A DNA stretch of 61,273 nt from a delta proteobacterium ML8_F1 (GTDB taxonomy: Bacteria > Bacillota > Clostridia > Peptostreptococcales > Acidaminobacteraceae): contig LQBE01000010.1 of assembly GCA_002029975.1 (NCBI GenBank), positions 15,496 through 76,768 of the forward strand, read 5' to 3'. Positions 5,499-15,042 of the stretch are shown in pieces. Numbering within the stretch: position 1 is the stretch's first letter; every line of letters starts with the position of its first letter. A program made the translations under genes and the position numbers. The notes under the pieces are model-generated. The model worked only from the letters and a program-made list of their open reading frames with translations. It was not told where the DNA came from and made no database searches.

Positions 5499-6920
5499 AT
5501 GAGTGAAATCAAGGAAAAACCATTAACCCCGGAACAAAGACAGGAACTCGATGAGGCCTTTGCCAGGGCAAGACAGGCTCAAAAGCAGATTGAAGAATAC
5601 TCCCAGGAGCAGGTGGACCGGCTCATCAGGGCGGTGGCCTGGTCAGTGGCCAACAAACAGGCCTTTGAGAAGCTGGCGGTCATGGGGGTTGAAGAAAGCC
5701 GACTTGGCGACCCCGTGGGCCGGGTGGGAAAACGGTTCAAGATCAAGGGAATACTGAGGGACGCTCTCAGACAAAAAAGTGTCGGCATCATTGAAGAAAT
5801 TCCAGAGAAGGGTCTGGTGAAATACGGCAAGCCCGTGGGGATTATCGGCTCCATCGTACCCACTACCAATCCGGAACTGACCCCTCCCGGCACGGCTATT
5901 TACGGCATCAAGGCGCGAAACGCCATTATTTTCTCCCCCCATCCCCGTTCCAAAAAAACCACCTTTGAAACGGTGAGACTGATGCGGGAGGCACTCAAAA
6001 AAGAAGGGGCGCCGGAGGATCTTCTGATTTGTCTTCAAAATGTGAACATTCCCATGACCAAGGCCTTGATGGCGGAGTGTGACTTGGTCCTGGCCACGGG
6101 AGGGCCGGCAATGGTGCAGTCCGCCTACAGCTCAGGGACCCCCGCCTATGGGGTTGGGTCAGGCAACTCCACCATGATTATCGATGAAACAGCAGATATT
6201 CCGGAGGCGGCCATGAACACCCGGATGAGCAAGACTTCAGACTTTGGTTCCGGATGCTCTGCCGATGGCAATCTGATTATCGAAGATTCTGTCTACGATG
6301 AAATGGTTGAACGGCTTGAACACGAGGGAGGGTATCTGGCCTCTGAAAAAGAGAAGCAGTTGCTTAAAAGAGTCATGTGGGACGAAGAGGGCCACCGGCT
6401 GCCGGATACTGTGGCCCAGGCGGCACCGACACTTGCGAAAATTGCGGGTTTTGAGATTCCAGAGGACCGTAAATTCATCATGGTGGTGGGAGACGGCATC
6501 GGCAGGGAACACTTTTTCTCAAGTGAAAAGCTGACCACGCTTCTGGCGCTCTATCGTTACAAAGGCTTTGAAAATGCCCTGGAAATGATGCGTGGAATTT
6601 ATGAGGTCAAGGGCAAGGGACACTCCTGCGGCATCTATTCCTTCAATGACGACCATATCCACCGGCTGGCCTTGGCAGCCCCTGTGAGCCGGATCATGGT
6701 CAGACAACCCCAGTCCAAAGCCAATGCAGGATCCTTCACCAATGGCATGCCTATGACCTCGAGTCTGGGATGTGGCACCTGGGGGGGAAATATTGTCTCT
6801 GAGAACGTCCATTTGAAGCATTACATGAATGTCACCTGGGTAGCCAAACCGATTCCAGAGGACAAGCCAACGGATGAAGAGCTCTTCGGCGAATTCTACG
6901 ACCCAGAGCTTGACAAATAA
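5499..6920 (+). CDS. CoA-acylating aldehyde dehydrogenase (SauS/sulfoacetaldehyde dehydrogenase-like)
   Basis: A 473-residue NAD(P)-dependent aldehyde dehydrogenase of the acylating branch. The nucleotide-binding part has GIIGSIVPTTNPELTPPG and HPRSKKTT, and the catalytic cysteine is C253 in FGSGCSADGN. The layout resembles sulfoacetaldehyde dehydrogenase (SauS) and acetaldehyde dehydrogenases, which convert an aldehyde plus CoA to an acyl-CoA. Start ATG 5499 follows taggaggag. In this operon it could oxidise the aldehyde released by the adjacent ThDP enzyme to an acyl-CoA, giving ATP by later phosphotransfer. A sulfonate role is possible but the AroD/AroE neighbours argue for a carbocyclic substrate. 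Confidence 0.85.
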   Translation: MSEIKEKPLTPEQRQELDEAFARARQAQKQIEEYSQEQVDRLIRAVAWSVANKQAFEKLAVMGVEESRLGDPVGRVGKRFKIKGILRDALRQKSVGIIEEIPEKGLVKYGKPVGIIGSIVPTTNPELTPPGTAIYGIKARNAIIFSPHPRSKKTTFETVRLMREALKKEGAPEDLLICLQNVNIPMTKALMAECDLVLATGGPAMVQSAYSSGTPAYGVGSGNSTMIIDETADIPEAAMNTRMSKTSDFGSGCSADGNLIIEDSVYDEMVERLEHEGGYLASEKEKQLLKRVMWDEEGHRLPDTVAQAAPTLAKIAGFEIPEDRKFIMVVGDGIGREHFFSSEKLTTLLALYRYKGFENALEMMRGIYEVKGKGHSCGIYSFNDDHIHRLALAAPVSRIMVRQPQSKANAGSFTNGMPMTSSLGCGTWGGNIVSENVHLKHYMNVTWVAKPIPEDKPTDEELFGEFYDPELDK

Positions 6921-6934
6921 AAGGGAGTGAAGGG

Positions 6935-8734
6935 ATGAAGAAACTGATTGCTCACCAATTGGTGGATTACCTTGAAAGAAGGGGGGTAAAGCATGTTTTT
7001 GGTCTGTGCGGCCATACGGTTATCGGTATGCTGGATCCCCTGAAGAAGGCCAGACTCGAGTTTATCTCCGTGCGCCATGAGCAGGTAGCGGCCCATGCGG
7101 CGGATGCCTATGCCAGGGTGACCCGCAAGGCCAGCGTCCTTTTGACCCATCTTGGACCCGGTCTCACCAATGCCACCACAGGAGTTGCCAATGCGGCTCT
7201 CGATTTTATTCCCATGGTGGTGATTGCTGGCGACATTCCCAGTTATTATTATGGAAAGCATCCTCATCAAGAAGTGAATCTGCACTCTGATGCCTCCCAG
7301 TACGATATTTACAAGCCCTTTGTCAAACGCGCCTGGCGCATCGACAAACCGGAGCTTTTCCCCGAAATCCTGGATAAGGCCTTCAGGCTGGCGGAATCCG
7401 GAAGACCCGGACCGGTACTGATTTCCGTTCCCATGGACATGTTCTCGAGAGAACTCGATACGGTCTGGTTTGAGCGCACCTACAAGGATGTCCATGAAAC
7501 CATCAAACCCTCTTTGGACGGCAATACCGCCCGGACCGTGGCAAAGGCTTTGATTGAAGCGAAGCACCCGGTGATACATGTGGGTTCCCAGGTCATTTTC
7601 CACGGGGCCAGTGAGGCACTCAAGGCCCTGGTGGAATTTCTGGACCTTCCCGTCACCCACGGACTCATGGGACAGGGTGCCATTGCGGACACCCATCCTC
7701 TCCATGTTGGAATGACTGGGTTCTGGGGGACAGAGTTTGTCAACGGAATGACCAAAAAGGCTGATTTGATTCTCGGAGTCGGGACCCGGTTTGCCGAGGC
7801 GGACAGCAGTTCGTGGTATGAAGGGGTGACCTTTTCAAAGGAGACCACCTTTATGCAGATTGACATAGATCCAGGGGAGATTGGCAGGAACTATCCCGTG
7901 GCTCTTGGAGCCGTGGCAGATCCCGGGAAAGCCCTGGAAGCCATTCTGGAGGCGGCAAAGGCACTCAGGCCGGAGGGAATAAAAAGACCGGATGTCAAAG
8001 AGGCCATTGCCGGGTATCGAAAGGATTTCAAGTCTGCCAACCAGGCTATTTCAGAGGACAGCCGTTTTCCCATGACTCCCCAGAGGATTCTGAAGGATGT
8101 CGCTGAAATTTTCCCCTCCGACGGGATTATCGTCACGGATGTGGGCTGGAATAAAAATGGGATGGGCCAGCAGTACGACATCGTCAATCCCGGCACAATT
8201 CTTCATCCCGGCGGTCTTGCCACCATGGGTTTCGGCCCGGCGGCAGTCCTTGGGGCGAAGCTGGCGGCACCGGATAAAAAAGTAATCACCCTGGTGGGAG
8301 ACGGTGGTTTTGGGGCCAATCCGACAGTGATGGCCACTGCGGTTGAAAAAAACATTCCAGTGGTCTGGGTCGTGATGAACAACAGTGCCTTTGGCACCAT
8401 CGCCGGTCTTGAAGCGGCTCACTACAATCATTCCTTCGGAACCCTTTTCAAAAGGCCCGACGGTTCATCCTACAGTCCCCAATGGGCAGAGGTCGCCAGG
8501 GGCTATGGCATAAAGAGCAGGAAAATAGAAAGTGCCGAGGAATTCAAGTCTGCCTTTGCCGAGGCACTTGCTTCCAATGAACCATATCTTTTGGATGTTC
8601 CCATGGAAAACATACCAGTGCCCACCGACGGCATCTGGAATATCAATGATATCTACACTCCTAAGGAGAATGTTGTGGAGGGAAGGCATTTCGGAGGAGA
8701 AGTCATTAAATCTCTCCACAAAGGGACGAAGTAA
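6935..8734 (+). CDS. Thiamine-diphosphate-dependent enzyme, acetolactate synthase/IolD superfamily
   Basis: A 599-residue protein with the three-domain plan of acetolactate-synthase-type enzymes. The N-terminal pyrimidine-binding domain carries the activating Glu (E49 in RHEQVAAHAADAYAR). The middle domain (about 190-330) and the C-terminal diphosphate-binding domain follow, the latter with the motif GDGGFG (455-) and NN (about 481-482). Relatives include acetolactate synthase, glyoxylate carboligase, sulfoacetaldehyde acetyltransferase, IolD and cyclohexane-1,2-dione hydrolase; the last two cleave a ring diketone. It has no regulatory subunit gene nearby, unlike biosynthetic acetolactate synthase. 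Fourteen bases separate it from the aldehyde dehydrogenase gene, so the two probably act in sequence: C-C cleavage, then aldehyde oxidation. The substrate is unproven. Confidence 0.85.
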   Translation: MKKLIAHQLVDYLERRGVKHVFGLCGHTVIGMLDPLKKARLEFISVRHEQVAAHAADAYARVTRKASVLLTHLGPGLTNATTGVANAALDFIPMVVIAGDIPSYYYGKHPHQEVNLHSDASQYDIYKPFVKRAWRIDKPELFPEILDKAFRLAESGRPGPVLISVPMDMFSRELDTVWFERTYKDVHETIKPSLDGNTARTVAKALIEAKHPVIHVGSQVIFHGASEALKALVEFLDLPVTHGLMGQGAIADTHPLHVGMTGFWGTEFVNGMTKKADLILGVGTRFAEADSSSWYEGVTFSKETTFMQIDIDPGEIGRNYPVALGAVADPGKALEAILEAAKALRPEGIKRPDVKEAIAGYRKDFKSANQAISEDSRFPMTPQRILKDVAEIFPSDGIIVTDVGWNKNGMGQQYDIVNPGTILHPGGLATMGFGPAAVLGAKLAAPDKKVITLVGDGGFGANPTVMATAVEKNIPVVWVVMNNSAFGTIAGLEAAHYNHSFGTLFKRPDGSSYSPQWAEVARGYGIKSRKIESAEEFKSAFAEALASNEPYLLDVPMENIPVPTDGIWNINDIYTPKENVVEGRHFGGEVIKSLHKGTK

Positions 8735-8955
8735 GGTAATCGCTTTACAAAAAATATGAACCAGCAATTTATCACAGTATGCATTTGTCTGCAGGTAGGA
8801 TTGAAGAGCGGTCACTTATGCATGGGATATTTTAGAAGGAGCATCATGCTATGTTCATATGGCTAAGGGAAAACTTGAATTCCACCTAGACAACTCTCAA
8901 ATAAAAAATGGGTGTTGTGTCGGAATTCTGGTATATAAAAAAAGGAGGATTAAAA
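8735..8955 (+). other. Intergenic leader of the transporter genes
   Basis: No terminator is visible, so read-through from the ThDP gene is likely. A 12-codon frame at 8851-8889 has a ribosome-site-like aaggag (about 8836-8841) upstream, but nothing marks it as a real leader peptide. AAAGGAGG at 8941-8948 serves the next gene. Confidence 0.35.
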
Positions 8956-9978
8956 ATGCAATCCAAGAGAAAAATCGCACTGTTTTTATGTCTGGTTTTG
9001 GTTCTAGCTTCTCTGGCAGGTTGTGCACAAGAGACTCAGGAGCTTTCTTTTCCTGAAAAAGACATCAAAGGCTATATCATGTGGGGAGCGGGAGGGGCAA
9101 CGGATAATGTGTCACGAGCCTACATTCCACACGTTGAAAAGTACATGGATGTCTCAGTAGTCCTTCAAAACAAAACCGGCGCGACCGGTGCCGTGGCTAC
9201 ACAATTCGTGCATAATGAACCCGAAGACGGTTATTCGCTGTTGTTTGGTGCTGAGAATCCCCAGCTTTACAAGGTGTTGAATTTATCAGAAATAGATTAT
9301 GACAATTATGATCCGGTCATTCTACTGGGAATGTCTGTAGCCGTTATCGTAGTTCCGAAGGATTCCGCTTATGAAAAACTCGAGGATGTCATCGAAGACG
9401 CCAAGTCCAAACCAGGAGAAATTGAAATGGGGTCAACCGGTCCGGGGGGATTGCCTTTTGTGGCCGCAGGTCTTATCAAAGCTGTCAACGATGTGGATTT
9501 CAATCTTGTCCCCTTTGATGGAGAAGGACCTGCTTTGACAGCAATGATGGGAGGACACGTTGACATCACTGTGGCTGGATTGTCAGCAGCAAGAGAACTG
9601 ATACGATCAGGGGATGTCAGGCCTCTGGCTGTCATTTCTAACGATGTAGTACCGGGTCTGGAAAGTATTACACCGATTACAGAGATTTATGAAGGATACA
9701 GTGCTTACTTGCCCTGGGGTCCCTATTACGGCGTATTTGCAAAAGAGGGTACTCCTGAGGATGTGATGTCAGTTCTGGAGGAAACATTCTTGAAGGGATA
9801 TGAAGAAGAGGAATACCAGGAATTCCTGATTGACTTCGGTGCGGTGCCACTCGGTTACCAGGGACAAGAGGCCAGAGATTTCATTGACAGATCACAAAAG
9901 ATTGCAGCCTGGCTCATGTATGATGCCGGCGCTACAGAAAAATCACCTGAAGAATTCGGCATAGAACGATTGGAATAG
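8956..9978 (+). CDS. Tripartite tricarboxylate transporter, substrate-binding lipoprotein (TctC family)
   Basis: A 340-residue extracytoplasmic solute receptor. Residues 1-23 are a lipoprotein signal with lipobox LAGC (C23 would be lipidated and anchored to the membrane). The mature part has the TctC/Bug family features: GAGGATDNVSRAY near the N-terminus, NKTGATGAVATQF, and later GGHVDITVAGLS and RPLAVIS. Start ATG 8956 lies seven bases after AAGGAGG; an in-frame upstream ATG at 8908 lacks a ribosome site. It is followed by tctB- and tctA-like genes. The family binds carboxylates, so a hydroaromatic acid such as quinate or shikimate would suit, but ligand choice cannot be read from the sequence. 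Confidence 0.9.
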   Translation: MQSKRKIALFLCLVLVLASLAGCAQETQELSFPEKDIKGYIMWGAGGATDNVSRAYIPHVEKYMDVSVVLQNKTGATGAVATQFVHNEPEDGYSLLFGAENPQLYKVLNLSEIDYDNYDPVILLGMSVAVIVVPKDSAYEKLEDVIEDAKSKPGEIEMGSTGPGGLPFVAAGLIKAVNDVDFNLVPFDGEGPALTAMMGGHVDITVAGLSAARELIRSGDVRPLAVISNDVVPGLESITPITEIYEGYSAYLPWGPYYGVFAKEGTPEDVMSVLEETFLKGYEEEEYQEFLIDFGAVPLGYQGQEARDFIDRSQKIAAWLMYDAGATEKSPEEFGIERLE

Positions 9979-9998
9979 CCGACTAAAGGAGAATATTG

Positions 9999-10460
9999 AT
10001 GGAAAAAAGAAAAATGATTGTTGGTGAGAATATTTTCATTGCATTGCTTCTGCTTTTTAGTGCTCTTACGCTCTATTTCGCAATTCAAATCCTAAAAAAA
10101 GAAGTTTCCTTTTCTTCACCAGGCTTTTTTCCTGTCTTTGTTTCTTCGATTATGTTTATTACGGGCATTATGATTTGGAGAGAGATGAAACATCTCTCTC
10201 CAAATCATTCTGATAATCGAATAAGGGAAACGTTGAATGCCATGGTGAATAAACGGGTTGTTGTTACAATAATAGTAGTGCTGTTATATGCATCCCTGCT
10301 TGAATGGATTGGTTTTGAATTAGCAACACTGCTTTTTTTATTCAGCATTATGCTATTCTTCAAGGCAGGAAACTGGAAAAAAGTATTGTTTGTTTCAGGT
10401 GTAACGGTTGGACTTGTGGTTGTCGTATTCAGTACGATATTTAATGTCATATTGCCTTAG
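9999..10460 (+). CDS. Tripartite tricarboxylate transporter, small membrane subunit (TctB family)
   Basis: A 153-residue hydrophobic protein with about four predicted membrane segments, the usual size and layout of TctB. The motif FSSPGFFPVFVSSIM after the first helix is typical ('-PG-FP'). Start ATG 9999 follows AAAGGAG by six bases. It lies between the binding protein and the large TctA-like subunit. The sequence is noticeably richer in A+T than the flanking catabolic genes. Confidence 0.88.
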   Translation: MEKRKMIVGENIFIALLLLFSALTLYFAIQILKKEVSFSSPGFFPVFVSSIMFITGIMIWREMKHLSPNHSDNRIRETLNAMVNKRVVVTIIVVLLYASLLEWIGFELATLLFLFSIMLFFKAGNWKKVLFVSGVTVGLVVVVFSTIFNVILP

Positions 10461-10473
10461 GGGGGGGTGACTT

Positions 10474-11988
10474 ATGGAGATTCTACAATATGCACTAGTG
10501 CCATTTACGGATTTGCAGCTTATGTTTTTCATTGCAGCAGGGACTTTTTTGGGATTATATGTTGGGGCTTTACCAGGATTGTCTGTCACCATGGCGGTAT
10601 CACTTCTGATTTCATTCACTTTCTCCTGGGATGTTTTACCGGCAATAGCACTCATGATTGGGATTTACTGTGGAGGTGTTTATGGTGGGTCGAGATCGGC
10701 CATACTGCTTAATATCCCAGGTGCGCCTGCGGCTATAGCCACCACCTTTGACGGGTATCCCCTGGCTTTGAAAGGACACGCCGGTGAGGCGATTGGTGTC
10801 ACTGTTGTACAATCGGTTCTAGGTGGATTTATTGGTGCCATCATACTTGCCGCAGGGGCACCCTTTGTGTCACACATCGCCTTGCAGTTTGCCCCTAGGG
10901 ATTATTTGTTGCTGGCCATCATGGGTCTGTTTCTGGTAGGCAGTCTTGGAACGGATTCGACACCGAGAGGGCTTTTTACGGCCGCCTTAGGTGTCCTGCT
11001 TGGCTTGATTGGAATGGATCCCTTGACAGGCGTGGGGAGATTCACTTTTGGCAGCATCGGTCTTTTGAGCGGTATCAATTATGTGACGGTCATGATTGGA
11101 CTATTCGGGTTGTCTGAGGCTTTAATTCAGATAAAAGAAATCGATGTTATTGCAATTAAACAGAAAATTGATAAAATTATTCCAAGCTTCAAATCAATCA
11201 TCCAGTACCTGCCCCTGTCCATTAGAACATCGCTGATTGGTGTTTTTGTCGGTGCCCTGCCTGGTACCGGAGGCGACCTGGCTGCCTTGTTGGCCTATGA
11301 CCATGCAAAAAGAACTGTCAAGAATCCCAAGGTACCCTTTGGTGAAGGGGCCATGGAGGGGCTGGTGGCTCCGGAAAGCGCCAACAACGCCGCTATAGGA
11401 GGGGCTTTCATACCGATGCTTACACTGGGAATACCGGGTGATGCTGTAACGGCGATTATCATTGGCGCCTTGTTTATTCACGGTCTCAAACCCGGTCCCA
11501 TGCTTATGGTGGAGTCTCCTGAGGTGGTCTGGCTAATCGTCGGTGGACTGTTTGTTTCCAATATCTTTTTACTGATATTTGGTTTGACCGGCATCAAGAT
11601 TTTCGCCAGGATTGTTGAAATACCCAAGAGTATTCTTATGCCGATTATTATAGTATTATCGGTAGTAGGTTCCTATTCGATCAATAACAGCACCACCGAC
11701 ATCTTCTGGATGCTGGGATTCGGCATGCTGGGATATGTACTTAAACATTTTAAATTTCCCGTAGGCCCGATTATTCTTGGAATCATTCTCAGTCCTCTCC
11801 TGGAAAGAAATTTCAGAAGAGCCATAATGAGTAGCCAAGGGAGTTTGCTGGTTTTTTTTAAAAGTCTGGTTACAAACCCGATTTCATTGATGATTGTACT
11901 GGTACTTTGTTTTATGGTTTTAGGACAAAACAAGGGATTCAAGAAATGGTTGAACAGATTTTTCCCTTCAAAAAGTGATGCTCAATGA
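10474..11988 (+). CDS. Tripartite tricarboxylate transporter, large membrane subunit (TctA family)
   Basis: A 504-residue protein with about 11-12 membrane segments. It carries the two family signature repeats: GALPGLSVTMAVSLLI near the N-terminus and GVFVGALPGTGGDLAALLAY in the second half, plus APESANNAAIGGAFIPMLTLG. Together with the TctC- and TctB-like proteins it forms a secondary transporter driven by ion gradient. The stop overlaps the start of the next gene (ATGA), so import and the Gfo/Idh dehydrogenase are translationally coupled, suggesting that the dehydrogenase acts on the imported compound or a near product. Confidence 0.93.
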   Translation: MEILQYALVPFTDLQLMFFIAAGTFLGLYVGALPGLSVTMAVSLLISFTFSWDVLPAIALMIGIYCGGVYGGSRSAILLNIPGAPAAIATTFDGYPLALKGHAGEAIGVTVVQSVLGGFIGAIILAAGAPFVSHIALQFAPRDYLLLAIMGLFLVGSLGTDSTPRGLFTAALGVLLGLIGMDPLTGVGRFTFGSIGLLSGINYVTVMIGLFGLSEALIQIKEIDVIAIKQKIDKIIPSFKSIIQYLPLSIRTSLIGVFVGALPGTGGDLAALLAYDHAKRTVKNPKVPFGEGAMEGLVAPESANNAAIGGAFIPMLTLGIPGDAVTAIIIGALFIHGLKPGPMLMVESPEVVWLIVGGLFVSNIFLLIFGLTGIKIFARIVEIPKSILMPIIIVLSVVGSYSINNSTTDIFWMLGFGMLGYVLKHFKFPVGPIILGIILSPLLERNFRRAIMSSQGSLLVFFKSLVTNPISLMIVLVLCFMVLGQNKGFKKWLNRFFPSKSDAQ

Positions 11989-13169
11989 AAAGAATAACTG
12001 TAGGACTCATTGGGAGCGGCTATGCCGCTGAACTGCACTGTCGTGGCTATAGAAGTATTTCCGGTGTGGAAGTCCTTCTGAAAAGCATCGTGGATCTGGA
12101 TATTGAAAAAGCGAAGAGAGGGATGAAAAAATTTGGATTCCAAAATGCCTTCGGGGACTATCAGGAAATATTGAGGGATCCGGAGATTGATATTGTCGAT
12201 ATCTGCACACCACCTGAATCACATCTGAGAATAGCCAGGGAGGCACTTGCGGCCGATAAACATGTGATTTGTGAAAAGCCGTTGACCGGTTATTTCATGG
12301 GAGGGGAATCAGGGCAGACTACAGGGGCCTGTAGCAAAAGAAAAATGTACCACTTTGTGTTGAAGGAAATGGGAGCATTCCAATCAGTGGTGGACTCCTC
12401 CACAAAAAAATTCATGTATGCAGAAAACATCCTGTATTCCCCGGCTCTTTTAAAGGCGGCAGAAATGATTGTCAGTAAAAAAAGCAGGATACTTTTCATG
12501 CAAGGTGAAGAGAGCCTGAAGGGTTCATCTTCACCGGTGGCGGGATTGTGGGAAAAAACAGGGGGAGGCTCTCTGATAAGAATAGGTTCCCATCCCATAG
12601 GTGGCATCCTGTGGTTGAAAAAAATCCAAGCCCTTGCCAGGAATGAAAGTATCGGCATTGAAAGTGTCGTGGCGGATACAGGTCAAATACTCAATACTCT
12701 GGAATCAGAGGAAAAGAAATATTTTTCAGCTTGTCCGGTGGATGTTGAGGACATTGCGACACTGACCATCACTTTTACAGACAAAACAAAGGCCCAGATT
12801 ACCGCAGCGGATATTTTTTTGGGGGGAACGCGGAACTATATCAATATTTACACAAATGACAGTAGTTTCAAATGCAATCTAACTCCTACGGATCAGTTAG
12901 AAACATATTTTCTGGATGAAACCAGGATTGAGGATATTGAAATAGCAGAAATGCTGCCAACGAAAATCGGATGGAACAAGGCCTTCGTTTCGGATGAGGT
13001 CATCAGGGGATACACCAATCAGTTCCAGGATTTCATCAATGCGGTGGTTGAAGATGTTGAGGCCGTCTCAAATTTTGAAATGGCCCGCGATATCACCAAG
13101 GTTATTTATGCCGCATATATTTCCTCGGAGGAGGGCAGGAGGATTTATATGGAGGACATATCCCAGTGA
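11985..13169 (+). CDS. Gfo/Idh/MocA-family oxidoreductase
   Basis: A 394-residue NAD(P)-dependent dehydrogenase. The Rossmann motif GLIGSGYAA is at residues 8-15, CEKPLTG with the family's catalytic Lys (K97) at 95-101, and GGGSLIRIGSHPIGG, with the catalytic-type His, in the C-terminal substrate domain. The family includes inositol 2-dehydrogenase (IolG) and several quinate/shikimate-associated dehydrogenases. It overlaps tctA by four bases (ATGA) and is followed by AroD. I infer that it oxidises a hydroxyl of the imported polyol acid. An assembly- or evolution-specific feature is the slightly Lys-rich segment at 104-125; no frameshift is needed to explain it. Confidence 0.88.
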   Translation: MKRITVGLIGSGYAAELHCRGYRSISGVEVLLKSIVDLDIEKAKRGMKKFGFQNAFGDYQEILRDPEIDIVDICTPPESHLRIAREALAADKHVICEKPLTGYFMGGESGQTTGACSKRKMYHFVLKEMGAFQSVVDSSTKKFMYAENILYSPALLKAAEMIVSKKSRILFMQGEESLKGSSSPVAGLWEKTGGGSLIRIGSHPIGGILWLKKIQALARNESIGIESVVADTGQILNTLESEEKKYFSACPVDVEDIATLTITFTDKTKAQITAADIFLGGTRNYINIYTNDSSFKCNLTPTDQLETYFLDETRIEDIEIAEMLPTKIGWNKAFVSDEVIRGYTNQFQDFINAVVEDVEAVSNFEMARDITKVIYAAYISSEEGRRIYMEDISQ

Positions 13170-13225
13170 TTATCATTTGTGCTGACATTACTACATAACA
13201 ACAAGGATAATTCAAGGAGGACGTA

Positions 13226-13990
13226 ATGAAGAAAACATGCAGGGTCGGAAATATTGTAATTGGTGAGGGCATGCCAAAGGTCATTGTTCCAATTGTTGGA
13301 AGGTCTGCGGATGAGATTGTTGATAAGGTCAATGGTTTCAATTTTGGGATAATCGACGTGGTTGAATGGCGGGTTGATTTTTTTGAAGAATCTCACGAGA
13401 TTGCCAAGGTTCTGGAAACACTCAAGAATATCAGAGTCCTGATTGGTGAGACGCCTCTGATTTTCACTTTCAGGACCATAAGAGAGGGTGGAGAACGGGA
13501 AATCGACATAAAGGAGTATTCAGCACTGAATCAGGCGGCTGCCAGAAGCGGGTTGGCAGATATTATTGATATTGAGATCTTCTCAGGAGACGCCGTGGTT
13601 CAGGAGAATATCGAGGTGGTTCATCAGGCCGGCAAACTGGTGATAGCATCGAATCATGATTTTCATCAAACGCCTCCGGAGTCTGTTTTGATTGAGCGCA
13701 TGATCAAAATGCAGGACATGGGAGCGGATATTTCCAAAATTGCCGTCATGCCTCAGACCATCGCAGATGTGATAGTTCTGCTGAGTGCGACGAATCAAAT
13801 GTATGAGCGATATGCTGACAGACCGATAGTGACCATGTCCATGTCTCCAATGGGAGTCATCAGCAGGCTTTCTGGTGAGGTTTTTGGTTCTTCTATGACC
13901 TTTGGTGCCGTAGGTCAGGTCTCGGCTCCGGGTCAAATACCGGTTGAGAAACTGAAAAACGGCATGCGGATTCTGTCGGAGTCGATTTGA
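13226..13990 (+). CDS. aroD: Type I 3-dehydroquinate dehydratase
   Basis: A 254-residue class I dehydroquinase that interconverts 3-dehydroquinate and 3-dehydroshikimate through a Schiff base. Active-site residues are all present: E47 and R49 (VEWRVDF), H144 (ASNHDFHQTP), the Schiff-base lysine K171 (ISKIAVMP), R214 and the loop VSAPGQIP (S233/Q237 region). Start ATG 13226 follows AAGGAGG. The enzyme can serve biosynthesis or catabolism; its position between a carboxylate importer/dehydrogenase and an IclR regulator favours quinate-type catabolism. If it is the only dehydroquinase of the genome it must also serve biosynthesis. Confidence 0.95.
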   Translation: MKKTCRVGNIVIGEGMPKVIVPIVGRSADEIVDKVNGFNFGIIDVVEWRVDFFEESHEIAKVLETLKNIRVLIGETPLIFTFRTIREGGEREIDIKEYSALNQAAARSGLADIIDIEIFSGDAVVQENIEVVHQAGKLVIASNHDFHQTPPESVLIERMIKMQDMGADISKIAVMPQTIADVIVLLSATNQMYERYADRPIVTMSMSPMGVISRLSGEVFGSSMTFGAVGQVSAPGQIPVEKLKNGMRILSESI

Positions 13991-14055
13991 ATTCCATGGG
14001 ATGAACTGTGAGCCAATACTAAGGGTCGGGCTGTTTTATAAAGGGAGTGAAGTAG

Positions 14056-14916
14056 ATGATTAACCGGATCACCGGCAAAACAAGACTGATTGGATTACTA
14101 GGGTCCCCCATTCGGCACAGTGTGTCACCAATGATGCACAATACAGCCTTTGAACATCTGGGGCTGGATTATGTCTATCTGGTTTTTGAAGTCGACCATG
14201 ACAACCTTGACGATGCCGTCAAGGCCATGAAAACCCTTGACGTTGCCGGATTCAACGTCACCATGCCCAACAAGCAGAAGGTGATCCCCCTGCTAGATGA
14301 AATCACCGAGTCCGCCAGAATTATCGATGCGGTAAATGCTGTGAAAAATGAAAGGGGGCGGCTGATCGGAGACAATACCGACGGCAAGGGCTTTGTCATG
14401 TCCCTCACCGATGAGGGAGTGGCTGTCAAGGATAAGGATTTCGTCATTATCGGGGCAGGAAGTGCTGCAAGAAGTATCGGCATCCAGCTTGCCTTGGATG
14501 GGGCCAGAAGCATCAGTATTTTCAATCGCTCTAAAGAACCGGCCAGCTACCTTAAAGAGGTTATTGAAAAGAACATTCCCAGCTGTGATGTCCAGGCCTA
14601 TAGTCTGGAAATGAGCCTGCTTAAAGAGGTGGTTCACAAGGCAGATGTATTGATTAACGCCACCAACGTTGGCATGGGTCAGCACCAGGACAAAAGTGTC
14701 ATTACAGAGGCTTCGGTCTTTCACAGGGATCTTGTGGTGGCCGACGTCATCTATTCCCCTCCCTTTACAAAGACCCTGCAAATGGCCGATGCCGCAGGTT
14801 GTAAAACCATCAACGGTCTGGGCATGATAATCGGCCAGGGCGCCCTGGCCTTCAAGTTCTGGACTGGCGAGGACATGCCTGCAGACCTCGTCAAAGAGGT
14901 TATTTTGAATCAGTAG
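14056..14916 (+). CDS. aroE: Shikimate/quinate dehydrogenase (AroE family)
   Basis: A 286-residue NAD(P)-dependent dehydrogenase of the shikimate dehydrogenase family. The substrate domain has LLGSPIRHSVSPMMHN and NVTMPNKQK with catalytic K73, and GDNTDGKGF with D109. The nucleotide-binding loop is VIIGAGSAARS, followed by FNRSKEP, where the R after N commonly signals NADP preference, and the end has GLGMIIGQGALAF. Start ATG 14056 follows aagggagtg. It is next to aroD; together they would link shikimate, dehydroshikimate and dehydroquinate. AroE, QuiB/YdiB and related forms cannot be separated with certainty by eye. Confidence 0.92.
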   Translation: MINRITGKTRLIGLLGSPIRHSVSPMMHNTAFEHLGLDYVYLVFEVDHDNLDDAVKAMKTLDVAGFNVTMPNKQKVIPLLDEITESARIIDAVNAVKNERGRLIGDNTDGKGFVMSLTDEGVAVKDKDFVIIGAGSAARSIGIQLALDGARSISIFNRSKEPASYLKEVIEKNIPSCDVQAYSLEMSLLKEVVHKADVLINATNVGMGQHQDKSVITEASVFHRDLVVADVIYSPPFTKTLQMADAAGCKTINGLGMIIGQGALAFKFWTGEDMPADLVKEVILNQ

Positions 14917-15042
14917 GTTTTGCGTTTTTACCGCCCGGGCCCGACAACAGGGTTTCGGCAAGACGCACTCAGAGGACAATCAAGACCCTGCCAATCGATA
15001 AATTTTGTCTTAAATGATACAATAAGCTAGTTTTAGGAGTGG